Shown here piece after piece: positions 32,285-44,439 of a DNA stretch of 64,000 nucleotides; the first letter of the stretch is position 1, and each line of letters opens with the position of its first letter. Under the pieces are notes generated by a model. It saw only the letters and a list, made by a program, of their open reading frames with translations, did not search any database and was not told where the DNA came from. Made by a program: the position numbers and the translations under genes. Source of the DNA: Zhengitettix transpicula (Eukaryota > Arthropoda > Insecta > Orthoptera > Tetrigidae); contig CM073595.1 of assembly GCA_037074705.1 (NCBI GenBank), positions 65,338,139 to 65,402,138 on the forward strand, read 5' to 3'.

Positions 32285-33535
32285 AAAAACAATGTATACA
32301 ACAATTGATAACCTTATCTAGACACTTTTTATTTTTTATTTATATTGTAACGACGTTTCGATACCTATTTTTCTAACCACCCTATACACCAATAAAAATA
32401 TTTTAATTACTAATGCGTATCCTTTGAACTTAATCAATAATCATATCTCTATAAGAATTAATAAACTCAATCATAATAATAACAGCGTAATTGACAATAA
32501 AAACTATTTGTCTATGGAAAACCCTTATTATGGTTTAACAAATGAAAAAATAAAAAATCTTCTAACAAATTTTTACTTCTCAGTCGTCTTCAGAATAAAC
32601 AATAAGCTTAACAAATTCATCAAAAAACGGTACAGACAAAATTAACAAAAATTCTCAACACAATGTAGTATACAAAATTAATTGTAGTGAACCTGATTGC
32701 GGAAAATCCTATATTGGTCAGACCAAACAATATTAAAACAGCATAAGAATAATTACAAAACGTCCAACCTCAATGTAGTAACGAGCCATAGATTAGAGAA
32801 AAATCACGATTTTAATTGGGATGATGTTGAGGTGTTAGATGTTGAACCAAAATTATACAAACGGAACCTAACTGAAATAATACATATAAAAAGCACCAAA
32901 AGCACACTCAATCCGCACAACGACACACTTATATTAAGCAATGTTTATAAATCTTTATTTGTCTAAATTGTTTATTCTATTTTGTTAATATAAACTGTGC
33001 CTGTAAGTTGTTTTTCCATTTATCTACTAATTTATAAGTTATTTATCAACGTAAGCTGAGGGTTGACGATCACGGGGAAAAACTCCCAAGTCACAACAGG
33101 TCTGGTATCACTAATTATTATTGAGATTAATTGGGTATTAAATTGTTTTGTAGTGGAGAAAATAAAGAAAGAAAAGTAAAATAAAGAAATGGGAACCCAA
33201 GAAACAATAAAAAAAATAGGAGGAAAGAGGCAGGTGAAAAAGATGACGAGAATGATCGTCTAGAAGATCAGAAAGAATATATAGAGATATACTCCAAGGG
33301 AATAAAACAAAGGAAATGAGAAAAACAGAAAGAGAGAGGCAGTGTGAAAGAGTTCCTTGACGTTTTTTGTGTACTTTAGTTTGCCTCTGTTTACTGTGTA
33401 CAGTTATAGTATAAATCTAATCATTTGTAAATACCTCCTCTGTAGGAAAATACCTCAAAAAGATACAAAAAGGTAACGAAATGCCGTTACAATATAAATA
33501 AAAATACAAAGTGTCTGTATCATCAATTGTTTTAT
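32285..33535 (+). mobile_element. Penelope-like element remnant 1 with inverted termini
   Basis: Plus-strand coding remnant at about 32401-32966. First an RT-C-terminal-like stretch (NAYPLNLINNHISIRINKLN), then C..PDCGKSYIGQTKQ, the GIY-YIG endonuclease start (32707-32722). A stop then a frame shift near 32735 lead to the endonuclease C-terminus with HRLEKNHDFNWDDVEVLDVE and a TAA at 32964. Flanks are inverted: 32285-32362 (minus) and 33466-33535 (plus) share GAAAYGYCGTTACAATATAA and the CAAAGTGTCT...CAATTGTT tail. Inverted terminal fragments are known for Penelope-like elements. Dead. Confidence 0.75.
33116..33357 (+). repeat. Repeat shared with 40372-40742
   Basis: Begins TTATTATTGAGATTAATTGG and continues with GAAAGAGGCAGGTGAAAAAG, TCGTCTAGAAGATCAGAAAG and AGAGGCAGTGTGAAAGAG. 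The same segments occur, reversed, at 40742-40560, without about 70 bp present here. Lies downstream of the Penelope-like coding remnant. Confidence 0.75.
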
Positions 33536-36400
33536 CAATTCAAAACAGACGTTAAACTAAAACTTTGAAAAACAATTTAAGTAATTCGTGAAAAGGAATT
33601 AACATAAAACTAATGAAATAATTATTTTTGGTAGAGTAGCAGGCTACGTGAGGGTAGGAAATGATCTTTACGTAAACTTGAAAAATATAATAAATCAATA
33701 AAATAGAGTGTGTGCGAGAGAGAAAATAACGCTTAACGAAAAATTTTAGTGTGTTCAATTTAACATATTATTACTGACTTATAATAAATAGAAACACTTG
33801 AATCGGCAAGTAACTGAACATAATCGTAACACAGAGGACCATGAACTGGTTCTTAAACAGATTTTATTAATTACAAATTTAACTGTTTTCATATAATTGA
33901 AGAACGGCTCAAGTCAGTTAGAACTCTGCGAAATTTATTCCAGCTTTAAAATTGGATATTTTAATTTCGATCTAAGAAACGTAACCGTGAGGTAATTCAA
34001 CGATTCTGAAGTAATTTGTATCGAGTCATTTGCTTTACCCGACAATAATTCAACGAGAAGAAATATGGTCAGAGGATGCAGATATTTTGATACTCGCGTT
34101 ATTTATTTTCTTTCTTTGTTCTATTGATGTAAAGGAGGAATCATTACTCCGCTGAGCAACTCGATTGTAACATTTCCCAGCTGTGTCACATCCTTTGGTA
34201 TTAGCAGTGAATCACAGGAAGTAGTCGTGTAACTCAAGTGGTGATGACACGAGGAAATATGTATTTATAACACAGTTATTAATTACAATTCGTTAAGTGT
34301 ATTCGTACGGGATTCAGTAAAAAGCAACTTTTTCCTAGCTATAGATTTTGGTGTTGTATGGTCTGAGTAAGGAAGTCCGAACACTCCATAAGGTGAAATT
34401 CTTCTTAATGCAGTCTAACACAAGAAACTGTTTATAATCTTCGTGTGTGGTGTAATAAATATTATTGCATAGGAATAGGAGCGTGGTTTCTCTCATCTCG
34501 TTGCATTGATTACTTCCTCTGTCACAGGAGACGAGACATACAGCTCTGCCAATTGAGACATTTTAGGACGTAATGTGGCTCACAGACAACCTCGTGGAGC
34601 CAGTTTCTGGTTTTATTGAGAATTTCCTACAGTTCTCGAGTTCAAACTGGTCGTAATTGCTTATGCTTTACGTGCGTAACATTACGAAATTTTTCACAAA
34701 TAATATTAATTACCCACTCTGAATAACATAAAAACGAAGAATTTTAAATGTTTAGACAGCGACCACGGTTCATGTTATATAAAAGCAAAATTATAAATGA
34801 AGTCTTGACTTTTACAATATTTAATAAATTTTGTAACAGTGTGTTGAAATAGAATAAAATCACCTAAGATAGTTATGTACCTGAAAGGCTGAAAACGCTA
34901 CTCGTACTTAATTTTAAGATTGATTTAAATGTTATGGAAGATGTGAAACTGTTTTAATATTCAAGTTAAAAGCGTAACACAGTAACGAAATTAATATAGC
35001 GCAAACTAAGAAGATTCCTGGAAGAGTAGATTTCTAACACTTTTGGGTGTTGTTTTCAGATACCATTAAATAAATCTGGGAATTTAACTTTGGACATAAA
35101 TATTTATTTATGATTTACATAAAATAAATTATTTTTCCCCGAATTAAAATACACAACATTTTTACAGAGTCTTCAAGCTCCAGCTAGCATTCTATTATAC
35201 CTGATAAATCTTCATTATTTTTAATAAGTAGACAAGTTAGCCTTTGAGCGTGAGTCTTTCTTCTCACTGCCGTGAGTCAAGTTTTTTTGTTTAATAACCT
35301 TTAATCCAACACGACGCTCTGAGGTTTTGCCACTAACACATAACAGAAACTCTCATTTCAATTTACAGTGCAAATGCACGTTGCAAATTATACAACATAT
35401 TACAATCATACTTCAACAATTTGTTCCATTCTTTAAACCCAATATTTACTGTTCGATCGCTACCAAATCATGAAACTTTTTTTATGTCTATTGTTTCGCC
35501 ATGGCCGCACATTTATTCTTTGTGTTACATGGGGTTTCTGTGACATTTAATGGTAAATCAATTCACAAAACCAACTTAACATTTCAATTGTTTACCGAAT
35601 TCAACAGTTTATGTAACACAACTATTCTTATCGTATACTAGTAAAATATTTAAAATAACTTAGCAATAATAATAACTTCGCGTACCGCGTTCCTTGCACC
35701 AAAGAGTATATACATCTCAGAAATTTAAATCCACAGCGAAAACTTAAAAACAACGAAATTTTACTTCCTACTATAATAATAAAATGGTGATGGTCAGAAT
35801 GGCACGTCTCACAGTATTATACAGAACTGAATCCTGCACTGCGAAGAGAGAACGGGGATCGTTCAAGTGGGATGGTGTAAAAGAATGTTAAATGGACAGT
35901 CAAAATAAGGAATGAGAAAGTTTAAGAGAAAGTCTGTTAGGAAAGAAGTCGTTGGCGGGAAGTTAATGGGACTAACTTCTAGTGAACGTTGAATAGATGC
36001 TCCAACAAATCAGATAATTAAGGATATGCATGTACACAGCTCGTCACAAAAATTGAGCGCGCCTTCCTGGATGTGAGGGCCACGACCGCACTTCGTTCGA
36101 AATGTTTATTTAACTCTGTCAATGAATGAAAATAAGTCCACCTATTGAAATGTGTTTAGCAAAGAGTGAACTTTTCGCAAAGATTCTCAAATCAAATATT
36201 CACAAATGTTTTTATTTTCAATATACGCCATCACAAATACCCGTAATGTGCTACATTTAAGTTCCAAAATAATGTACCTTTATCGATTTGCGAATCTCTA
36301 ACTGAAGGCCACTCACCATACTTCCATTCTCACCAGTTGGTTCAGAAATTTTCTTTCTGATCACCCTCCTAACCAACAACTATACAATCTTGTAGACTGT
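33536..36400. other. No gene recognised
   Basis: Unassigned A+T-rich sequence with no motif seen. Confidence 0.35.
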
Positions 36401-36770
36401 GCTATATTACTTTCTGACTCTAATTTACATCAACACAACGTAAATATTGTCTGCAATATTTTAATCTCTAATGAGTAACCTTTAAATATTATTAATAAAC
36501 ACATTAACATTGGATTGAACAACTGTTACTCGTCCACAATCACCTCAATCCAAATCGTGATCCTTTATTACAAATTTCTACATCACAAATTTTTAAAGAA
36601 TGTCAAGATCTACTAACATTCTTTCCTTCTTGATTAAAATCCATAAGGACAGCTACAGCAAACATTTTTTAGTTTACAAAATATCTCGCTCTAATTGTAA
36701 TTCCTGCTACATAGGGCAAACAAAACGTTCCCTTAATACCCGAATCAATATAAAAGACAATCTACGTTGT
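36400..36770 (+). pseudogene. Penelope-like element remnant 2 (GIY-YIG start)
   Basis: Frames give NVNIVCNILISNE, PLNIINKHINIG, and then NCNSCYIGQTKRSLNTRI (about 36690-36750), the GIY-YIG endonuclease start. Paralogous to 46560-47060. Stops and frameshifts; the endonuclease C-terminus is missing. Confidence 0.75.
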
Positions 36771-37208
36771 GTGGTATTTATATTATTTCTTATTTTGTCT
36801 GTATTTAGCTATATTTCTTATTATTAACAATTTAACTCCCTGTCTACCGACTGTTACTATTGCTGCATTGTTTGAGGTAATTTTAAGGTATCCACGTGAT
36901 CTCTGGTTCTATTTATACCGCAGAAATAAATGAAATAAGTGAAATGTGTTAAAGAAAAATAAATTTTGTCTGTTAAAAGCAAGTGTGTTGAAACATTAAC
37001 GGATAATATTAAAGGGAAATATTTTGGATGTTATTTGTTTATGTAAAAATACAATTGTCAGTAAAATCGACAGGAGTGGGATTTGAATTATTACATGAAA
37101 TTTCGTCAACTTTGAAGTTGAACATTAATGACAATATGTAAATGGGTCGTTAGTAAAAAAAATTGAAATTTATAATAGTGATCCGGTAAGAAATGTTTTA
37201 TTATAAAA

Positions 37209-37440
37209 CTACCTTGGAGACCGGCGTTGCCCGGGTTTTTTATATCCATAATTCCCGATTTGACTCCAATGTCGGTTGCTTTTGCGATATTTTTATGTAA
37301 CGCGCCTCCACGCCCACCCCTAAGCGTGCTCCCCTCCAATGCCGAAAGGGGTTGAAATTATAAACAAACAACATCCATAGAAATACAATCAATCTCTTTT
37401 TCCTCTAAAAATATTTACCCGTCTTGTCAACAAATTTCAA
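37209..37440 (-). repeat. Helitron-like repeat copy 4
   Basis: Minus-strand: terminus GGTAGT (rc of ACTACC at 37209), hairpin CCCGGGCAACGCCGG, then the shared ATCCATAATTCCCGATTTGA, TAACGCGCCTCCACGC and GCCGAAAGGGGTTGAAATTA landmarks, ending in an AATATTTACCCG remnant. Confidence 0.72.
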
Positions 37441-38255
37441 ATCCAGATTTTTTTTCCCTCTTAGGAGATATAATAAAAAAGATATTAACTTAAATGATGG
37501 TTATATTATATTTTTACGAACGTAGGCACTATTTAGATTGTACATTTTTTGTAGAGTGAATGTTAGTGAGATGGTTCGTGTGAAGGACGTCTCCAGTGTG
37601 ACTGCAGCTGCGGTTTTGTGGTGAGGCGTGTTCACACTTCATGACAACGTATATGAGGGCAACTGATCAAACAGCCCAAGGCAACAATAGGATAACCGAA
37701 ACCCTGTGAGTGTCTACACGTAGCAACGAGGCAATTGCAACAAAAAGAGGCTTTGAGGCTCACACCGGAAGATGTTTTGCGGTGAGCCACAAAGTAACTT
37801 CCTGCAAATTTTGTACGAAATACAACGAACAAGTGCTACACAGTTCCATCTGTGACACTGATGTAATAATATGGAAGTGTTACATTGAAGAAATAAAAGA
37901 AGATTAAAAATAAGGCAATTGTTGCAAGCTAGGTCACGTTTCATAAATGTTGCCCACGATTGACGAGATTTTCATCAGTTTCAGTTATATTTAATTTGTT
38001 GCGGTAACATTAGAATTGATTTCAATAGTAATCTACTATTGAATTAATAAAAGCCTAGTGCAAACGATTTACAGAATTAAGGCAACTGCTTTAATACTTA
38101 TAGCAATTAAATATTCACGTCCCACTTGTTACAGGAAGGTAGAATAACATAACAGACTAAATTATCATAGATTTTTTAAAAAAATTTAATGTTGATCCTT
38201 ATGCATGTGGAAAATATATTTTAAATAGCAAATTCGACTTTGATAAATATCATTA
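37441..38255. other. No gene recognised
   Basis: Short ORFs at 37632-37944 on both strands without motifs. Confidence 0.35.
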
Positions 38256-39376
38256 CATGGCTTGTTCGATAAGTCTGATAAATTTTTAATTTTCACGCCA
38301 ATGTATTAAACATGATCATTTCAAAGATACTCATAAAATTTTTAAACATATTCCAGTCGTAGTTTATTGTTGGCAGCCTTCTGTAGTGTTAGATGTGTAG
38401 TCAGGCGGAGACAATGAAAAAAAAACCAATTTCGCGCTTTCAATTGAAGGTTGGACAGCTGCACTAATCAAAACCGAATTGGATCAAGTTCATTCGGACT
38501 GTACAACAGCATTGAAGATCATTTACTTCTGGATTAATAAGTTTAAATGAGATCGAAGAAGCACATACGATGAAACTCGCTCCGGCCGCCCAATTGAGGT
38601 CACTACTCAAGAAAACATCGAAGAACTTCACAATATCGTAATGGAAGATCGCGGACTAAACGTGCGTGAGGTAGCTGTTGCCGTAGGCTCGTCAACTTAA
38701 TGAGTGAATTTCATCCTGCATGAAAAACTGGCCGTGTAAAGGCTGTTGGCGTTGGACCAAAAACGTAGTCGGGAAAACATTTCAACGAAGAAACTAGCAA
38801 CCCACAAGACTTTTTGCGCAGATTCGTAGCCGTCGATGAAACTTGGATCCATCACTAAACTCCAGAGACAAAAAGAATAAAAGCAACAGCTGCTGAAAGT
38901 GCATCGAAAAATGCGAAGTTCCTTTTGTCAGCTTGAAAGGTGCTGGCCACTGTCTTTTAGAATTCTCTATATGCATAATTTTTTGGAAAAAGGCACAACT
39001 ATAACTGGGCTCTATTATGCTGCTCTGTTGAATCGTTTGAAACGGGAGCTGATTGAGAAATGACCAAGAAAGTGCTGATTCACCTGGACAATGCGCCAGC
39101 GCACTCAGCAGCAGTCTCAATCGCGAATCTGTAAGAGTTGGGAATTGGATTGGTTTCTCAATATTCACCAGACCTAGCTCCAAGTGACTTCTTCTTGTTC
39201 GCGAACTTGAAAATTTGGCTTGTTGGGATGAAATTTTCATCAAATGAAGAAGTGATCGAGTCTGTGATGGGTTGAAAAAACTGGAAACTCCCTGGTCCTA
39301 GGGAGGAAATGAAAGTTTTTTTTAAAATATAATTACTTTTTGTTACATTTTTACTAGACTTATCAAACAAGCCTCA
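38256..39376 (+). mobile_element. mariner element, inactive
   Basis: 1,121 bp flanked by TA at 38254-38255 and 39377-39378. The ends are inverted: GGCTTGTTCGATAAGTCT on the left against GGCTTGTTTGATAAGTCT for the right end read as reverse complement. The plus strand reads mariner transposase in several frames: WTAALIKTELDQV, SGRPIEVTT, DETWIHH (first Asp), LIHLDNAPAHSA (second Asp), LVSQYSPDLAPSDFFLF (third Asp region, D34D spacing). Internal stops and frameshifts make it dead. The 149-codon antisense ORF at 38794-39243 is only its shadow. Confidence 0.92.
38414..39275 (+). pseudogene. mariner transposase, frameshifted
   Basis: ATG 38414 opens the N-terminal region, which shifts frame within about 50 nt. 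The catalytic DETWIHH, HLDNAPAHS and SPDLAPSDFFLF motifs are intact as peptides but lie in different frames. Confidence 0.88.
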
Positions 39377-40371
39377 TATATACAAATTCAACGTTACACG
39401 ATAATGAAGATTGTTTTTCCTCTGAGGATGACTGGTTTTTCTAGTGAGACATACACGGCCATTATGAGGAAAATTTTAGATCGCTGGACTTACAGATGAG
39501 AAGAGATAAGTAGTGGCGTTGCATTATCTTTAAGAGCTGTTAAGAATCAACCATTTGTTTTATACGCAGACTACAAACAATCTGAAATATCACGTCTAAT
39601 GGTCTGGAAACTCATATGTAATTGAAAATCTGCGCGAGAATTGCAAATCTAGCTGTAGCAAATTTTTGCAGGATGCACGAAGGACGCCGGCCTGTTACGA
39701 AGAAATGCACAAAGCGAATATTTGTTCGGATGACTGTTAAGTTTGCTCAGTCTTCTCGTCTAACTGCGTAGTTAGCCATTTCATGACTCGCTTTTCTTCG
39801 CTTATAAGGCGAAAAATCTGCGCTTTTGAACTGTTTCAACATTCCAACACTGCAAAGATTTTTGCAGCGAACGCTTACCTTCTCGCCAGGAAATTTATAA
39901 AATTAATCTCTCCGGAACTGAGTAGAAAATTACTAAAGTTAGGCAGGCGCAAAGATACTTGACATGAAATTAAGTTGGATTAAATTTATTCTGAGATTGT
40001 GGGCTGAGGGACGAGGAGAAGCCAACACATACATTAATATGATACGAGACATCACAATGTAATGAATTTAGACTTTCCACACACATGAGAACTCTACATA
40101 CATCAGATTTACATTAGCTAAAAACACAATTTAAGTTTCCTCGAAAGAACTCAGAGTAGAGCTTGAAGATATATTAATATCACAGTTTAAGATCTCGAAG
40201 GACACTTGACAGAAAAATTATAAAAATTTTCTGGCGGACACAACACAAGTATGGATTCAACAGGTCTACTCTAAACATATGAAAATGGAAACAGTGCACG
40301 TTAATTGAATAAATGACACTGACCGCTTTCGGCACTTCTTATTGGTTACTTGACAGGTTATTCAGTCTAAA
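39377..40371. other. No gene recognised
   Basis: No assigned element; short ORFs only. Confidence 0.35.
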
Positions 40372-40742
40372 TAAGAGTTATTATTGAGATTAATTGGGTA
40401 TTCGATTGTCTTCGAGTAGTCCACTGCCACTCTAAGACCAGGCCGAATTTAGTAGGTCTGAACCCTTGATGAGTGTTCGGACTCTCATGTGTTGGTCTCT
40501 CCCTGATGACGAACAGAATTTTTTCTGTACTGTTCGAAACGTTGGAGTATCTTTAACATAACTTGTTTCTTTCACACTGCCTCTCTTTCTGTTTTTCTTC
40601 TTTCCTTTGTTTCCATCGCTTTTAATATATCTCTACACCTTCTTTCTGATCTTCTAGAAGATCATCCTCGTCATCTCCTTGACCTGCCTCTTTCTCAATT
40701 TTTTCTACCACAAGAGGTACCCGATTAATCTCAATAATAATA
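40372..40742. repeat. Inverted Penelope-type terminal composite
   Basis: The outer 20-odd bp are inverted: TTATTGAGATTAATTGGGTA at 40378 and its near complement TACCCGATTAATCTCAATAA at 40718. The right part, reversed, equals 33116-33357. The middle carries CTGATGA-hairpin-GAAACGTTGG (40503-40543). Confidence 0.72.
40503..40540 (+). ncRNA. Hammerhead-core-like motif, best conserved copy
   Basis: An exact CTGATGA (40503-40509), one C, a 6-bp stem GAACAG/CTGTTC (40511-40516 with 40530-40535), then GAAAC (40536-40540). One extra base separates the box from the stem. Hammerhead ribozymes in Penelope-like elements are published knowledge. Stem I/III pairing and cleavage are not demonstrated here. 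Confidence 0.42.
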
Positions 40743-41100
40743 TTCCACCATTGTAAAGAAATTTCAAATCCAGACTGAAAAACAGTCCTCTGAATTCGGA
40801 GAATTCGTTATAATAGTTTAAATTTTTATCAGCGTTTTGACTACCATACTCCTATTTTTCCGTAAATTGGAAAACTGATCTGAATAATAACTTGTATATA
40901 ATTTTTTTATATTAACTTTATTTATAGTCGCATCTACTACAGTGGTAATTAGCGACTACCTGGTTAAGTGAAATCCCACTTATACAACTGTTCTTTCCTT
41001 ACTCTCTCAATTTTCATACCTCGTTCCCTCACCTTGGAAAACGTCAACCTCTATACTCAGAAGATCCAGACGGTAAATTTGTTCTTTGTCCAGACAACTG
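40743..41100. other. No gene recognised
   Basis: Unassigned. Confidence 0.35.
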
Positions 41101-41101
41101 T

Positions 41102-41760
41102 TCATAGTTTAACAAATAAATTAATGAATTTGAAATAACGTAACACTTTTTGTTTGCACATCGCATGAATTGTTAAATTCTTGCATGTTTGTGGTCTCGA
41201 GGACTGAGAGTCAAATATCTTGCATTTGGTTAGTATATGGATACTTGAAAGTTGTGCACCACATTCACATTGGAAAAGGTACGAGTGGTTGGATCTGTTT
41301 CTGGATAATGCAGATTGTTCACTTCTAGTAATTCCGGGTGGTAACTTATGTCCGAAACGTTGTTGAGTTGTGGAGTTCGCTGGTTTTGAGAGTCTTCTTT
41401 GTAATTTCCCGCAGTTGGTTGATATCCGTGTGTCTTCTCGGGTTTTCGTCATGCTAAAGATGTAAGTGTTGCAACTGCAGCTTTTGCTAGAGCATCATTC
41501 CCTTATATATTTTGGGTGGGCTGGTGTACATACAAATATTATGGTTTTCCCTGCCAATTTGAGTTCAAGGGATTTTGCAGTGATCCATGTAATTATTTTC
41601 GAATCATGTATAAAGTTGATGATCTGCTTCATAGCAACTTGTAGGAAGTTCGCAAAAGTCTAGGGCTAATTTTATGGCAGTTAGTTCGGATGTAATTATG
41701 GTTAGAGGGACATTTTATAGTTGTTGCTCTTCTATATTTACCAAATAATAACTTTTCTTT
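41102..41760 (-). pseudogene. Non-LTR retrotransposon 3' end with RNase H
   Basis: Minus strand: SELTAIKLALDF (RNase H start, E and D region), AKSLELKLAGKTIIFVCTPA then HPKYIRE (the W(V)PAH box, here CTPAH), followed in another frame by ALAKAAVATLTSLA. Then the open 116-codon frame 41102-41452 carries CECGAQLSSIHILTKC, the CCHC-like HILxxC tail of I/R1/Ingi-like elements. The RT is absent, and frames are broken upstream of 41452. Confidence 0.75.
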
Positions 41761-42228
41761 TAACAAAATTAGTAGTATTGAAACGAATTTCTCTGACCTA
41801 GATATTGAGTTTAAATTTGCGTAACAATTTTCACAGTTCTCTTGTGGTCATGTTTCGCTACCAGCAACTGTTGTGTAATAATTACCGATATGGCTATTCC
41901 ACCGAATATTGTACGCGTCTCGAGTATCTGTGATCAAATTTATAACAATTAGTCACAGAAGAAAAAGAAAAAAAAAACTTTTACTCGTTTTAAGTTTTCT
42001 GGTAGTTTCTCATTTCACGTCGAGGTTGTTTAAATTGGCGTTTATACAATGGCAAAGGTTTTGTCCGCATTTGGCGAAGAATAGGCAAATGTTTAGTAAT
42101 TGGAAACTGAGACACTGAAAAAATAAGAAAAATATACGAAAATGGACAGATGGGAACGAGTTCAGAGTGCCCGTGCACAGCTCAATCGAAGAAGTCTGAG
42201 CCATGTGACTGGAAATATCCTTAAAGAC

Positions 42229-42263
<35 letters not shown>

Positions 42264-43681
42264 CTGTGACGCTGAGGCAGACGTGCTGCAGCCTGGTGCA
42301 TTGATTTGTGCATCCCTGGGAAGCGCAGAGCAAGCGGAGGAATGTAGCATCTCACAAAAGGAAGACATGAAGCCGAAGAGGACAAGCTTTGAGTTTGGGG
42401 TGGAGAAGACAGGGACAGGCTCTCTGTCCCCACACATTCGCAGCCGCCATTACAAAAATATTAACAATTCATGGCGGCGTTCGTCTTTATCACGCTGACA
42501 AACAAATATCCGTATTCTTGATTAAGTAACTTTAGTAAAGTTAAAGAACTTCCGAAATCACTGATATACATTTGTATTTGCAAATTACATAATTCACAAT
42601 CGTACGATAAAGCCGTTCTTTGAAAGAGATATAAGTAATTAGGAATAGTTTTAATTAATGTTTCATACAATTTACACAAATAATAAATATATTTCCATTA
42701 TCTTTATTCACTGGATATGGTAAATATATAATTTCACTAATTAGAAATAAAATAGTTAACAATGTGAAAATTTCTCATGAATAATCACAGCACCGCAGAA
42801 CTTTTTAAATTAATTATTAACGTTGATCAATGACACATTCCGTAATCGAGTTTATTTTAATCTACGTTCATTTTCCGTTTCATAATTTTTTTGGCATTTG
42901 TGGTCTTAATTTCATCGTTCCGTTCGGAAGTGTACGGCAGAATATCGAAATCCCCCTCCAAATAAATTATATATCGCGTTCAGAGAAGATTCATCAAAAC
43001 TGTAGAAATAAAAACGCACGGTACAGTCTCAATTAAAATTTTATAAAACATATTCAAGGCTTAACAAGTCGTATTCAGAATTTTTAAAATATTAATTATA
43101 CAATATTTTAACACGGCAATTAATTAATTACACATCTTAGATGTATTTTATTTCATCGGCAAATACTTAATTCAAAACCAGAGTTGAGTCAACGTTTGCA
43201 GAATTTATAAAAAATAAATACGGCGGTAAAACACAATCAAAGGTGGCCAAACTTTGGGGAGTATAAAAATGGATAGAAACGTTAAAAGAAACAAACATTA
43301 GTCTAGATTCATCTCAGACTGAAGGTGTGGGTGACTAACTAGCAAAAACTCGAGCTCTCCCCAAATTGAAGGAACGACTAATGCGTCAACTTTATTAAAT
43401 ACGTCAGTAACTACACGGTAATGTTTTATCAGTTCTTGCAATTGGTGTAATAAATAAAATTCTCCAAGCAATAATGAACTTAATTATTTCAATATGATGA
43501 GAAGAATAATTGCCGTTTTTAGATGGTGTCATCTCAGCGCGTGACGCTGGAATCCAGAAATTTGATTGTCGTAAGCAAACTGATTTGGTGAGCGTAATTC
43601 TAGAACAAACTTCTTTGATGATAATTTCAACTCAATTTTCAGTAATGAATGTAATCGGAGAAGTTACAAATAAAAATTGCT
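41761..43681. other. No gene recognised
   Basis: A G+C-rich patch at 42140-42500 with a (GA)n run gives a 118-codon plus-strand ORF dominated by RERERER; not supported as a gene. Otherwise A+T-rich. Confidence 0.35.
42231..42262. repeat. (GA)n microsatellite
   Basis: ACAGAGAG run of about 32 bp. Confidence 0.95.
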
Positions 43682-44434
43682 GATAAAAATTTTTGTCTAC
43701 CTAATTTTATTTTAACCATTTTGACTTGGATTAACCCAAGAACTGTTTGAACTTAAAAGTTGAGCAATTTGGTCGCGAAACTGATTTCACATTTTATTAG
43801 TAACACGACAAATTTAGGAGTAGCAGTAATTATGATATTGTGTTTAATTTTTCCAAAGAGCCAACATTTACTTGGATAGTAACGTAATAGTTTGCTGCCG
43901 TGGTAATGAAAATGATGATATCCTCAAACAACATTGAATGGCTTTTTTCGTCGCTCTTCTAGGTGTAACACTTCACAAGTAATTTATCATCTTTTATTTC
44001 AGTCGGCCAGCTGCCTCCTAAACTGGTCGAGGCACGGAGAAGGGAATGCTGCGTCCCCACAGCAAACTTCTCTCCCGCTACCCGGAAGGGCGTGGGACAA
44101 GTACCCAATGCCCGACCTACCTGATGCAGGTTTTTCTATGGTTTTCCCTGCATTTCTTTAGGCGAATGCCGGGTAGGATCCTTAAAATATAGCCCGGGGG
44201 CCCTAGTTAACCCTTGGCTACCTTCCTCTACCCTTCCGGATCCCTCCCTTTCAAATCCCTTCATATGCTATTAAAGGGGAGTTGCCCAAAGTGGATTACC
44301 CTCATGTAGCCTGTTGCCCTAAAAAAAATCCCTTATTCTTCTAAGTAATCTCAAAGCGGAAAGTTTTATACGTTAAAATACACAAAAACCATTTCCAAAG
44401 GTTAAAATAAAATTAGGTAGACAAAATTTTTATC
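43682..44434. mobile_element. Inverted-repeat element, 35-bp TIR
   Basis: Left arm 43682-43716 (GATAAAAATTTTTGTCTACC, then TAATTTTATTTTAACC) and right arm 44400-44434 are reverse complements apart from one T in a homopolymer. About 750 bp, no transposase. Contains the SINE-like segment at 43990-44330. A clear target duplication was not seen. Possible non-autonomous DNA transposon. Confidence 0.65.
43990..44330 (+). repeat. SINE-like or unknown interspersed repeat
   Basis: Markedly G+C-rich against its surroundings, with GGCGAATGCCGGGTAGGATC and ACCCTTCCGGATCCCTCCC. It resembles a motif I have seen dispersed in insect genomes, but this is from memory and not checked. Ends with an A-rich AAAAAAAA run at 44321-44328. 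Confidence 0.35.
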
Positions 44435-44439
44435 TCTAT

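Noticed and set aside
38794..39243. 149-codon minus-strand ORF
   Set aside because: Antisense of the mariner transposase.
41330..41370. Further hammerhead-like GAAACGTTG at about 41350
   Set aside because: No CTGATGA box or hairpin; lies inside the RNase H/tail coding relic.
42010..42498. Overlapping ORFs on both strands up to 118 codons
   Set aside because: Kept open by the (GA)n run, giving RERER or SLSLS repeats; no motif.
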